From an uncultured Dehalococcoidia bacterium (GTDB lineage: Bacteria; Chloroflexota; Dehalococcoidia; Lucifugimonadales; UBA3495): a DNA stretch of 64,000 bases. Each line of letters opens with the position of its first letter. Within the stretch, counting starts at the first letter, position 1. The DNA is taken from NCBI GenBank assembly GCA_958296385.1, contig OY282494.1:2455537-2519536 (forward strand), read 5' to 3'. The position numbers and the translations under genes are program-made. The notes beneath the pieces were generated by a model, which saw nothing but the letters and a program-made list of their open reading frames with translations, was not told where the DNA came from and searched no databases. Positions 55,073-63,730 of the stretch are shown piece after piece.

Positions 55073-56332
55073 TTACCGTCCGTCAGCCAGCAGCAGCGCG
55101 TTCAGCAGCACCTGGGCGCCGTTGGCGCAGTCGGCCGGCGTCGTGTACTCGGCCGGCGCGTGGCTGATGCCGCCCACGCTGGGCACAAACACCATCGCCG
55201 CCGGCGTAATTGCTGCGATGGCCTGCGCGTCGTGGCCCGCGCCGCTGGGCAGGTTGATATGCTCCAGGCCGGCCAGCTGCGCCGCATCGGCGATGAGCTG
55301 CTGCATATTGCCGGCGATTGGCACCGACGGCGTGTTGCGCTGGGCGGTTACCGCTATCGCCACGTTCTCGGCGTGGGCAATCTCCTCTGCCGTGCGCCGC
55401 AGTTCCACCTCGGCGGCGGCCAGCGATTCCATCCGCTCGTCGCGAAACTCCACCCCCATTTGCACCCGTCCGGGGATGACGTTGCCAGCGTTAGGATGCA
55501 CCTCCATACTGCCGACGGTGCCGACGCGCACCACCTCCATTTCGCCGGCGATGCGGCGCACCGCCAGGGCCAGCCGGGCCGCCGACGACATCGCATCCCG
55601 CCGCATCGCCATCGGCGTAGTGCCGGCGTGATTCGCCTCGCCCACGATGTCCACGTGGTACATTGAGCGCCCCGTGATGCCGGTAACCACGCCGATGGGA
55701 AACCCGCCCCGGTGCAGCAGCGGCCCCTGCTCAATGTGCAGTTCCAGATAGCAGGCCAGCTCGTCCGGCCGGCGCCGGGCCTCGGCGATGCGGGAGATGT
55801 TGCCGCCCACGTCGGGCAGCCGCGCCGTCAGCGTAGCGCCGTCGTCGGCCACCGCCGCAAAGTCCTCCGACTCCCACAGCCCGGCCACCGCCCGGCTGCC
55901 CAGCAGCCAGCGATGAAAACTCGTCCCCTCCTCGTTGGTGAACACCATCACCTCAACCGGATGCCGCAAAGTCTGCCCGGCGTCGGCCACCGCCTGCACC
56001 ACCTCAATCGCCGCAATGACGCCCAGCGCGCCATCATACTGCCCGCCGGCCGGCACCGTGTCGGTATGCGAACCCAGCACGATAGCCGGCGCAGACGCCT
56101 CCCCTCCCTCAACTCGCCCGATGATATTACCGGCCGCGTCAACCCGCACCGCCATACCCGCCGCCGCCATCAGCCCAACGACGTAATCCCGCCCGGCAAC
56201 GTCCGGCGCCGAGAACGCCACCCGCTGCATCCCCGCCTCAGTAATCCCAATCTGCCCCAACGCCGCCAGATGGTCATTCAGGCGGGATGCGTTAATCGCA
56301 ATGGAATCGGACGGAATTGACTGCGTACTCAT
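55073..56332 (-). CDS. M20-family amidohydrolase (N-carbamoyl-amino-acid hydrolase / allantoate amidohydrolase type)
   Basis: This 419-residue zinc hydrolase has GSHTDTVPAGGQYDGALG (His89, Asp100), FTNEEGTSF (Glu134, Glu135), YLELHIEQGPLL and SGAGHDAQAIA with SHAPAEYT near the end. These match the hydantoinase/carbamoylase (HyuC, AllC) branch rather than peptidases. It cleaves carbamoyl or ureido groups. It fits with the amidases elsewhere in the window. Confidence 0.92.
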   Translation of the reverse strand: MSTQSIPSDSIAINASRLNDHLAALGQIGITEAGMQRVAFSAPDVAGRDYVVGLMAAAGMAVRVDAAGNIIGRVEGGEASAPAIVLGSHTDTVPAGGQYDGALGVIAAIEVVQAVADAGQTLRHPVEVMVFTNEEGTSFHRWLLGSRAVAGLWESEDFAAVADDGATLTARLPDVGGNISRIAEARRRPDELACYLELHIEQGPLLHRGGFPIGVVTGITGRSMYHVDIVGEANHAGTTPMAMRRDAMSSAARLALAVRRIAGEMEVVRVGTVGSMEVHPNAGNVIPGRVQMGVEFRDERMESLAAAEVELRRTAEEIAHAENVAIAVTAQRNTPSVPIAGNMQQLIADAAQLAGLEHINLPSGAGHDAQAIAAITPAAMVFVPSVGGISHAPAEYTTPADCANGAQVLLNALLLADGR

Positions 56333-56344
56333 AGCTGCTCCAAA

Positions 56345-56929
56345 TCAGACGTCCGGGCCCCGCGAGGGGCTTTCGATGTACTGGCCCAGTTTCAGCGAGC
56401 TAACCACGTCGTTCCAGACCCCGCGCGCGGTGGCGCCGTCCTCCGGCCAAAAGTCCATCGTAATCAGCGCCTGCACTCCCCCGCCTCTGGCCAGGCATAT
56501 TCGGGTGTGGGCGGGCCGCTTTTCGCCCGGGTCCATAAACTCCGTTTCCAGCCACGCCATTTCCAGGCCCGGAAACTGTATGGCAAAAGTCTGCCCCCGG
56601 CGCGTCTGTTCCCGGCTCCGGTCGCGCGTAACGTCGTCAATCATCTGCGCCAGCGGCAGCCCCTTCCAGTCGATTGGCTGCCCGCGCTCGTTAAATCCGG
56701 GCAGGTAAAAGTGCGATACCTCCAGCCGGATGTTGTCGTTTGGCGGCTTGCCGTCGTACATTTGAAACGATCGGCGGTTGCCTTTTGGCGGCGACAGTTC
56801 CCAATCTCCGGGAAACTCAAACCGCACCGCCCCCCGGTCGGCGACAAAGATCTTGTAGCCTTCCTTCTGCGTCTTCCAGCCGTGGTTCGGCTGCATCCGT
56901 ATCTCGCGCTTTTCCCATTCGCTGCTCAT
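56345..56929 (-). CDS. hypothetical protein
   Basis: A 194-residue soluble protein with no signal peptide. It has VRFEFPGDWELSPPKGNRRS, then YDGKPPNDNIRLEVSHFYLP and GVQALITMDFWPEDGATARGVWNDVVSSL. The pattern of a Trp-containing strand and a final helix resembles PsbP/Mog1-like proteins, but this is weak. Start 56929 is chosen because GGTGAG lies just before. It is 12 bp upstream of the M20 gene and may be co-transcribed. Confidence 0.6.
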   Translation of the reverse strand: MSSEWEKREIRMQPNHGWKTQKEGYKIFVADRGAVRFEFPGDWELSPPKGNRRSFQMYDGKPPNDNIRLEVSHFYLPGFNERGQPIDWKGLPLAQMIDDVTRDRSREQTRRGQTFAIQFPGLEMAWLETEFMDPGEKRPAHTRICLARGGGVQALITMDFWPEDGATARGVWNDVVSSLKLGQYIESPSRGPDV

Positions 56930-56999
56930 AGCCACTCACCCGCTGCCAGTATCGCCGCCAGTATAACCGACTTGCCATTCCGATTTAAAGACTGGTCCT

Positions 57000-57034
57000 A
57001 CTGAGCGCAGCAAAGAACCTCTGACGCAGCAACG
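57000..57034. repeat. decayed left half of a family 1 palindrome
   Basis: ACTGAGCGCAGCAAAGAACC followed by TCTGACGCAGCAACGACGCGG resembles the left arm and centre of family 1 with many changes. Confidence 0.45.
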
Positions 57035-57041
57035 ACGCGGT

Positions 57042-57899
57042 TCACCCGTTCCCGCTGCCCAAATCCCGCCGCGACAGCAGCGCCAGCGTCAGCCCCCAGA
57101 ACAGCCCGGTGTACGCCAGCACTACCGGCACGAAGTACCAGGCGTTGGTCGTTTCGTCAAACCGCCCGGCCAGCCCCGACGTTGCGCCCCGCAGCGTCCA
57201 GCGCAGGTACTCCCAGATGTCTATGCCGTAGAGTTCGCCGGCGATTAGCGCCGCCACCGGGTAGGCGGTGGATTCGCCAATCAGGATGGCGGACGACACG
57301 GCCAGCCCGAACGTCGTCGAGCGCCCCAATACGCACAGCAGCGCGGTCAGGCTCATGTAGGCGATGGGCGCCAGCACGTTGCCGAAAAACAGCAGCGCCG
57401 TCTCGCCCCAGCCCACCGTTTCGCCCGTAAAAGGCACTATCGCCGACGCTATCCCGTACTCGCCGGCCAGCAGCCCCGTTGCGGTGGACAGAATCCACGA
57501 CACAATCCAGACGACCGCCAGCACGATGCTCACCAGCAGCAGTTTCGCCGACGCCGCCTGCCAGCGCGGATTGCCCCGCGCCGCCAGCGCCCGCAGCGTC
57601 CCCCAGCCGTACTCCCCGCTGAACACGATGGCCGTCAGAAAGATGCCCAGGAACGGCCCCACCACCGTCAGCGCCAGAAAGATGAGAAACGGAAAGGCCG
57701 CCGGCGCTACGGGGGAATCGTCAAATTCATTCCGCAGCAGCACCGCCCCCACCAGTATCAGCACCACCGCCAGCGCAATCATCCCCATAATCGCCCGGAA
57801 CGCCATCCGCCGGTGCAGGCGGAACCATTCCCAACGCAGCGCGCTGATTACCGGGGCGATACTGCCCGATACAATCGTGCCCGGTGCAATCATTGTCAT
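57042..57899 (-). CDS. ABC-2 type transporter permease
   Basis: About 285 residues with six predicted membrane helices and GPFLGIFLTAIVFSGEYGWGTLRALAARGNPR, the conserved block of ABC-2 permeases (EYxxGTLR). It ends SRRDLGSGNG. It starts 10 bp after the ATPase gene, forming an exporter pair. Start 57899 is preferred; 57893 is possible. Confidence 0.85.
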   Translation of the reverse strand: MTMIAPGTIVSGSIAPVISALRWEWFRLHRRMAFRAIMGMIALAVVLILVGAVLLRNEFDDSPVAPAAFPFLIFLALTVVGPFLGIFLTAIVFSGEYGWGTLRALAARGNPRWQAASAKLLLVSIVLAVVWIVSWILSTATGLLAGEYGIASAIVPFTGETVGWGETALLFFGNVLAPIAYMSLTALLCVLGRSTTFGLAVSSAILIGESTAYPVAALIAGELYGIDIWEYLRWTLRGATSGLAGRFDETTNAWYFVPVVLAYTGLFWGLTLALLSRRDLGSGNG

Positions 57900-57909
57900 T
57901 GCTACGCCT

Positions 57910-58851
57910 CTATTGAGCTGCCCGGCCCGGTTCCGGCTCGGCGGTAACTTCCAGAAACCCGGCCTCCAGCGCCCCGCCCACGGAACGCAGCTCGGATACA
58001 TAGACGCCGCCGTTGGCCAGCTCCCGGCTGATTTCCCACTCCCGGCCCGGCGCAGCGGCGATTTCCAGGCCGTCATTAGACTGTGCCACAACGTCCCACC
58101 CGGCGGCCCGGAGCAGCGTTGCCGCCGCCCCATCGTCGGTAGTCCGCACGAACACCTGCGCCGGCGCTCCCATCTCGGCAACCGGCCCGGAGTAGCGCAG
58201 CTGGCCCCGCGCCATCACGCCCACCCGGTCGCAAACCTGCTCCACCTCGTTGAGCAGATGGCTGGCCAGAATTATCGTCCGCCCGTCGGCCTGCGCCAGG
58301 CTGCGGATGAGCTGCCGCACCTCAATAATGCCGGACGGGTCCAGCCCGTTGGTCGGTTCGTCCAGAATCAGCAGCGACGGGTTGCCCAGCAAAGCGGCGG
58401 CGATGCCCAGCCGTTGTTTCATCCCGGTAGAGCAGGCGCCAAACTTGCGCCCCGACGCATCCCCCGCCAGCCCAACGGTGTCCAGCAGCTCGTCAATCTC
58501 ACCGGAACCGCCGCCCGTTGCGTAGATGCCTTGCAGACACCGCAGGTTGTCCCGACCGGACAGGTAAGGCCAGAAAGTAGGCCGCTCAATCAGCGCGCCG
58601 GTGCGATGCAAGGCAGCCTGCTGCCCCGATGCCCCGGCCTGCCCCAAAAGCGTTATCTCCCCGGCGGTGGGCCGCAGAAAGCCGGCCAGCATTGACAGCA
58701 GCGTCGTCTTGCCGGAGCCGTTCGGCCCCAGCAGCCCGTACACCCCGCCGGCCGGAATCGCCAGCGTAACGTCGTCAACGGCGCAAACCCGCCCAAACCG
58801 CTTGGTCAGGCCGGACACGGCAACGGCGGCGCTATTGCTATCAATCGTCAT
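57910..58851 (-). CDS. ABC transporter ATP-binding protein (ABC-2 exporter partner)
   Basis: This 313-residue ATPase has Walker A LGPNGSGKTT, the Q-loop region GALIERPTFWPYLSG, the signature CSTGMKQR, Walker B LLILDEPTNGLDP and the switch His in ASHLLNE. The C-terminal 90 residues form the extra domain of the CcmA/drug-exporter group (VFVRTTDDGAAATLLRAAGW). Substrate unknown. Confidence 0.9.
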   Translation of the reverse strand: MTIDSNSAAVAVSGLTKRFGRVCAVDDVTLAIPAGGVYGLLGPNGSGKTTLLSMLAGFLRPTAGEITLLGQAGASGQQAALHRTGALIERPTFWPYLSGRDNLRCLQGIYATGGGSGEIDELLDTVGLAGDASGRKFGACSTGMKQRLGIAAALLGNPSLLILDEPTNGLDPSGIIEVRQLIRSLAQADGRTIILASHLLNEVEQVCDRVGVMARGQLRYSGPVAEMGAPAQVFVRTTDDGAAATLLRAAGWDVVAQSNDGLEIAAAPGREWEISRELANGGVYVSELRSVGGALEAGFLEVTAEPEPGRAAQ

Positions 58852-58863
58852 ACTGCATCCCCA

Positions 58864-60063
58864 TCACGCCAGCACCGCAAAGCCGTAGCCGCCGCCGTTG
58901 AGCGCCCCCTCCGCAAACCTGGACAGCCGCAAGGGACTGATGTCCATAGTTTCGGCGCGCCCCCGGCCCACCAGCTCGGCCATCAAAACCCCCACCATCG
59001 GCGACAGCTTGAAACCATGCCCGCTGAACCCGCCGCACAGGTACAGGCCGTCAATGCCGTCCACCCGGTCCAGCACCGGATGCGCGTCCGGCGTGTCGGT
59101 GTACAGACCGGCGTAGCCGGCCGCCAATTCAGCGTCCGCCAGCGCCGGAATCCGCCGGGCCACCCGCTGCCACACGTCGGCGATGAACGCTTGACTGGCC
59201 CGCTGCGCGTACACCTCCGGGTCATCCACCACGTCGGAATGATTCCCGTTGCCCACCAGCGTCAAATCCTGCCCCTCCGGCCGGAAATAGATGCGATTGG
59301 AGATGTCGGCGCCGCCGGGATGATGCGGCACCACGTCCAGCGGCCGGCGAAAGTGCAGCACCTCGTGACGCGTCGCCACCATCGGAACGTCAATGCCGTG
59401 TCCGGCGAGAAACCGGGCGTTCCAAGGCCCGGCAGCCACCACCGCCACGTTAGTAGCGATGCGGTCGCCGTCAGCCGTGCGCACCCCCTCCACCCGCGTG
59501 CCGTCGCCGTTAGTTTCAATCGCCGCCGCCGGACATTGCAGCCGGATAGTCACGCCCTCAGCCCGCGCCCGCGTCGCGTAAGCATAGGCCGTGCCGGAGG
59601 CATCAGCGTGCCCGGAGTACGGCTCATAGGCAATCCCGGCGGCATCATCCACCGCAAACCCCGGCGCCAACTCCGCAGCGTCAGCCGCCCGGATAATATC
59701 GGTAATAACGCCAACCGACTGCTGCATTGCGATATTAGCGCGAAAAGATTCCACGTCGTCCGCACCGGCAAACACCAGGTATCCCGTCCGCGTAAAACCG
59801 CACTCGCCCCCGATGATGTCGTCAAAGTTGCGAAAAATCTGCAAACTGCGCCAGGCCAGCTCCGCGTTCACCGCCGTAGAGTAGTGCATCCGCACAGCGG
59901 CGCTGCTGCGCCCGGTAGAGCCGCTGCCCAGCGTATCCCGCTCCAGCAGCACAACCCGGCGCAACCCATGCGCCCCGGCAGTAAGGGCCAGGTTGCAAGC
60001 AATACTGCAACCCATAACCCCGCCCCCAATAACAACCGCATCAGCCAACTCAACAGCGCTCAT
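58864..60063 (-). CDS. FAD-dependent oxidoreductase (DAO/sarcosine oxidase beta type)
   Basis: This 399-residue protein has the Rossmann start ADAVVIGGGVMGCSIACNLAL, the flavin loop GSGSTGRSSAAVRMHYS, VAVVAAGPWNARFLAGHG and the C-terminal GLYLCGGFSGHGFKLSPMVG. These are hallmarks of the DAO family acting on N-methylated or secondary amines. The true substrate is unknown. Confidence 0.9.
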   Translation of the reverse strand: MSAVELADAVVIGGGVMGCSIACNLALTAGAHGLRRVVLLERDTLGSGSTGRSSAAVRMHYSTAVNAELAWRSLQIFRNFDDIIGGECGFTRTGYLVFAGADDVESFRANIAMQQSVGVITDIIRAADAAELAPGFAVDDAAGIAYEPYSGHADASGTAYAYATRARAEGVTIRLQCPAAAIETNGDGTRVEGVRTADGDRIATNVAVVAAGPWNARFLAGHGIDVPMVATRHEVLHFRRPLDVVPHHPGGADISNRIYFRPEGQDLTLVGNGNHSDVVDDPEVYAQRASQAFIADVWQRVARRIPALADAELAAGYAGLYTDTPDAHPVLDRVDGIDGLYLCGGFSGHGFKLSPMVGVLMAELVGRGRAETMDISPLRLSRFAEGALNGGGYGFAVLA

Positions 60064-60114
60064 AACACCCCCATTATACCCCCTGCAACCCGGATTAGCC
60101 CGCTGCGGGACACT

Positions 60115-60492
60115 TCACCCCCGGTTCCGGGCCCGCCGCACCGGAAATGACGCCCCCCGCTGTTTGCGAACCCAGCGCAGAAACCCGGCCAGACGCGGAT
60201 CCGATTGCAGCAGCTCCACGCTATACAGTTCCTCCGCAAGCGTAGCGACGGAAAACGTAGCGTGAACTTGACGATGGCAAGTAGAACACAACGCCGCCGT
60301 CGGCCCATGATTCCCGCCCCGGGCCCGCGGCACCAGATGATGCACCGTCACCCGTTCCACCAACCGCCCGCACAAAGCACAGTGCCCATCCAGCACGGCC
60401 CGCGCAACGGGCGCGGCATCGCTGACGGGCGTTTCGCTCCGGGATACGTCCGTCCGGCCCCGCGCGCGCGTCCGTCCGGCCCGTCTAGCCAT
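60115..60492 (-). CDS. HNH endonuclease domain protein
   Basis: This 125-residue protein has a basic, disordered N-terminus and an HNH domain: CALCG (38-42), HHLVPRARGGNHGPTAALC with His51/His52 and Asn61, and CSTCHRQVH (Cys69, Cys72, His73, His77). It nicks DNA in most relatives. Its ATG at 60492 overlaps the end of the previous gene by 8 nt, so both are probably translated together. No toxin/antitoxin or methylase partner is visible. Confidence 0.8.
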   Translation of the reverse strand: MARRAGRTRARGRTDVSRSETPVSDAAPVARAVLDGHCALCGRLVERVTVHHLVPRARGGNHGPTAALCSTCHRQVHATFSVATLAEELYSVELLQSDPRLAGFLRWVRKQRGASFPVRRARNRG

Positions 60493-60973
60493 CCGTATCC
60501 AAATCCGGCCGTTCCTGAAACCGCCAGCCCGGCAAATCCACCTGCCAAACCGCATCCTCCAGCAGCATCGGAATAACCAGCCCCGACATCATCCGACTGC
60601 GCTGAACCACCGTTTCGTCAGTCACCCCAAACGGCAGAAACACAAAAGCGTGAATATCATCAACGTAACGCGTCGGCGCCGCCGCCAAATCCGAAAGGTC
60701 TTCCAAGGGCCAAAGCCGCAGCACCGTAGTACGAAAATCATCCAGCAGCGAGGCCCGCATCGGATGGCTGGCATCATAAGCCGCCCGGTAAGCCACCTGC
60801 ATATCAATGCTGTTGCGAGTAGCCCAAACCCCCAGCCGCATCCCCCGCGTCTCCTTAGACAACATCGACCAGGCCAAATCCATATCGCCATCGCGTATCG
60901 ACTCAGCAAAAAGCCCCGCCCGCTGACCAACCTGGTCCGGCTCCTGACTGCGGCGCTGTCCGGGGATTCGCAT
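60485..60973 (-). CDS. hypothetical protein upstream of the HNH gene
   Basis: A 162-residue soluble protein starting MRIPGQRRSQEPDQVGQR, with FAESIRDGDMDLAWSMLSKETRG and AVWQVDLPGWRF near the end. The arrangement of a helix followed by a strand-rich end resembles NTF2/SnoaL-like folds, but I cannot name it. It overlaps the HNH gene. Base use is less GC-rich than the nearby genes. Confidence 0.6.
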   Translation of the reverse strand: MRIPGQRRSQEPDQVGQRAGLFAESIRDGDMDLAWSMLSKETRGMRLGVWATRNSIDMQVAYRAAYDASHPMRASLLDDFRTTVLRLWPLEDLSDLAAAPTRYVDDIHAFVFLPFGVTDETVVQRSRMMSGLVIPMLLEDAVWQVDLPGWRFQERPDLDTDG

Positions 60974-60988
60974 GATAATCACCAAGAT

Positions 60989-61753
60989 TCAGCTAGAACG
61001 CGAAACACATCCCGGACAATCGCAATAGCCGTCTTGCCGGTTACGGTAATGATGGAGACCGTGGACTATACCGTCTTCCCGGTCAAAGAAATCCGATATT
61101 GCGTCAAAAAACTCGGGGTCATCATGCTCAAATTTTCGCCATAGTGCGTATGAGACCAAGTCTGCGTACTGAATGAGGCGGGTTGCCCTGGAATCTACGA
61201 ACAGCGGGACATCTACCAGATTGCGGGTAACTCCCCAGCGATGCCCGAAAGTCCTGAACTCGGTAGCCAGAGTTTGCAATCGCGTTTCCTGTGAGGATTT
61301 ATCCAGAATGATCAGGCCGCGTTGGTTCTTCCTTTTTCGGCGCAAGCGTGCCAGAAATTGGTCGAACCTGCTGCAAACCTGCGCGAATGCGTACTCGGTA
61401 GGGTCAGTAGGCTCATTCGCGCAAAGTGCGGACTTATCCACTACAACGCCAAACAGTTCCCACTCACCGCGCAAAGCCCGAGCGGTTAGCAGGGCGTCAA
61501 CTATGACAGAACGCTGTTCCTCCCTGCCTAATTCCCGCCACAATCCCCTACCACTTCTAATGGGATTTCCATGAAACTCGAGGCGGCTTGGATCCATACC
61601 GCCTAATCGTCTTGCCAATGTTTCTGCCAGCCGGTCTAGCCCGGTTTGGAGCCAATATGCTTGGCGCTCGAATATGGCAATGCCGGCAAGAACGATATGC
61701 CGGTCGTTCTGATTACCGACTGAACCGGAATCGTCCAAGTAGAGCAGGTACAT
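60989..61753 (-). CDS. DUF3800 protein
   Basis: This 254-residue protein starts MYLLYLDDSGSVGNQNDRHI, the strand with two Asp typical of DUF3800. The middle has GLIILDKSSQETRLQTL and the end IQYADLVSYALWRKFEH, the other acidic blocks. The fold is thought to be RNase-H-like, and members often sit near mobile or defence genes. It ends 15 bp before the unknown gene and the HNH gene, so the three may be one unit. Confidence 0.78.
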   Translation of the reverse strand: MYLLYLDDSGSVGNQNDRHIVLAGIAIFERQAYWLQTGLDRLAETLARRLGGMDPSRLEFHGNPIRSGRGLWRELGREEQRSVIVDALLTARALRGEWELFGVVVDKSALCANEPTDPTEYAFAQVCSRFDQFLARLRRKRKNQRGLIILDKSSQETRLQTLATEFRTFGHRWGVTRNLVDVPLFVDSRATRLIQYADLVSYALWRKFEHDDPEFFDAISDFFDREDGIVHGLHHYRNRQDGYCDCPGCVSRSS

Positions 61754-61891
61754 AATAAAAAGACGGCCGGGCAAGAACCATGTCTTGGCGAACCGGATTA
61801 ATAACCAGTCCTCCCAACCGTGTTGTCACGATAGCACCGCCGTGCCGGGTTGTCAACCCCTTTAACCCCAGCGTCCTGCCGCCAGCCCCGT

Positions 61892-63637
61892 TCAGTACCC
61901 CACCGCGTACCCGTCGTACCTCGGGTCGGCGGCGCCGTGCAGCGCCCCGGTGTCCGGGTCTATTTGCAGCGCCATCTCCCGCCCGGTAACTCCGTCCCAA
62001 GCGTCCAGCACGTGCACCGGGTGGCCCATCGCCCGCAGACGCCGTACCGTCGTTGCGTCAAACCGGGATTCCATCAGCAGCCGGTTCTCCGCACGGTGTG
62101 GAACCGTCGATTCCGTGCCGTCCTGAACATCCTTCCAGCGCGGCGCCTCCACCGCTTCCTGGAGCGTCATCCCGTGGTCAACCAGATTGGCAATCACCTG
62201 CATATTGCTTTGCACCTGGCAGTCGGCGCCGGGTGTGCCCAGCGCGTACATCAGCTGCCGGCCGGCGCCGCTGCCCGCCTGGCCATTGCCGCCGGCCCGC
62301 CCCTCGCGGAACACCATCACCGGATTCATCGTGTGCCGCACCCGCTTGCCCGGTTGCAGGCAATCCACGTGCGCCGGGTCCAGGTGCCAGTAGGTCATCC
62401 GGTTGTTGAGCAGTATGCCAGTGTCGCCCGCTACCAGCGACGAACCCCAGCCGCTCTGGATGCTCTGCAACTGGCAAACCGCGTTGCCCTCCCCATCCGC
62501 CACCACGAAACACGTAGTGTCTTCCTCTTCGGTGCGCGGGCCCCGCCGTCCGGCCCCGGACGCCACCGCCCGGCGCGGCGCCGTCTGGTGACGCCACGGA
62601 TCGCCGGCGGCAACGTTCCAGCCCGCCCGCTCCGGGTCAATCGCGGCGGCCCGCTCGGCGGCGTACTCTGCGGACAGCATCCCGGCCAGCGGCACGTCGA
62701 TATAATCCGGGTCGGCAACGTAGGCTTCCCGGTCCGCAAAGGCCATCTTTTTGGCCTCCACCATCAGATGGATTGACTCCGGCGCGCCAAACCCCAGCGC
62801 CGCGATGTCGTGCCGGTCGATGATGTTCAGTTCCTGCAACAGGATGTGGCCGCTGGAATTGGGCGGCGCCTCGTACACGGTATAGCCGCGATACCGGGTG
62901 GAGATGGGTTCCTGCCAGCGCGCCCGGCAGTCGTTCAAGTCGGCCATCGTCAGCAGCCCGTTCTGCTCGTCGCTGAACCGCACGATGGCCTCGCCGATGG
63001 CGCCCCGGTAAAAAGCATCCCGCCCCTGCTCGGCAATCGTCGAGAGCGTCCGGGCCAAGTCGGTTTGCACCAGAATGTCCCCCGGCTGGAGCGGCAGGCC
63101 GGTTCCCCCCCGCGTGAATATCGCCTTGCTGGTGCTGAACTCCCGCAGCAGCGCGTCGCCGGCGATTGCCCCCGCCAGGTAGTAGCTCACCGGAAACCCC
63201 GCGCTGGCCAGCGCGATGGCCGGGGCCAGCACGTCGGCCAGCGGCAGCCGCCCGCCGGCGTCGTGCACGTCCAGCCACGCGTTGAGCAGCCCCGGCACCG
63301 ACACGCTCATAATCCCTTTCATCGGTATGCCGTCGCGGTAGCGGTCCAGCGTAGCGGCGTAAGGCGCCGCGCCCGTCCCGTTGCAAACCCGCAGGCTGTC
63401 GCTCTCCGCCATATACGACATAATGAACCCGTCGCCGCCGATGCCCGACATCAAAGGCTCCACCACGTTCAGCGCCGCCGCCGTCCCAATGGCAGCGTCC
63501 ACGGCGTTGCCGCCCCGTTGCAAAATTGAGATGCCGGCCTGCGCCGCCAGCGGGTGGCCGGCGCAAACCATGCCGTTGCGCCCCATCACCACCGGGCGAT
63601 GCGCGGAGAACTGAATACCATGCGGCGTAGCAGACAT
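61892..63637 (-). CDS. ggt: gamma-glutamyltransferase
   Basis: A roughly 581-residue Ntn-hydrolase precursor. The large-subunit part has AGISILQRGGNAVDAAIGTAAALNVVEPLMSGIGGDGF. The cleavage site and nucleophile are at EEEDTTCFVVADGEGNAV, with Thr374 as the new N-terminus. QSGWGSSLVAGDTGILLNNRM and the final GAADPRYDGYAVGY complete the fold. There is no signal peptide, so it is likely cytoplasmic, as in many acylase-like relatives. It may act on gamma-glutamyl or acyl amides. Confidence 0.9.
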   Translation of the reverse strand: MSATPHGIQFSAHRPVVMGRNGMVCAGHPLAAQAGISILQRGGNAVDAAIGTAAALNVVEPLMSGIGGDGFIMSYMAESDSLRVCNGTGAAPYAATLDRYRDGIPMKGIMSVSVPGLLNAWLDVHDAGGRLPLADVLAPAIALASAGFPVSYYLAGAIAGDALLREFSTSKAIFTRGGTGLPLQPGDILVQTDLARTLSTIAEQGRDAFYRGAIGEAIVRFSDEQNGLLTMADLNDCRARWQEPISTRYRGYTVYEAPPNSSGHILLQELNIIDRHDIAALGFGAPESIHLMVEAKKMAFADREAYVADPDYIDVPLAGMLSAEYAAERAAAIDPERAGWNVAAGDPWRHQTAPRRAVASGAGRRGPRTEEEDTTCFVVADGEGNAVCQLQSIQSGWGSSLVAGDTGILLNNRMTYWHLDPAHVDCLQPGKRVRHTMNPVMVFREGRAGGNGQAGSGAGRQLMYALGTPGADCQVQSNMQVIANLVDHGMTLQEAVEAPRWKDVQDGTESTVPHRAENRLLMESRFDATTVRRLRAMGHPVHVLDAWDGVTGREMALQIDPDTGALHGAADPRYDGYAVGY

Positions 63638-63730
63638 AACGGAATACCCTCCCCAAGCGTGGCCGGCCAAACTGCGCCTATCTTACCACCAAACACCCCG
63701 CCCCATCGTACCCGTCCGGTCACTAATCCG

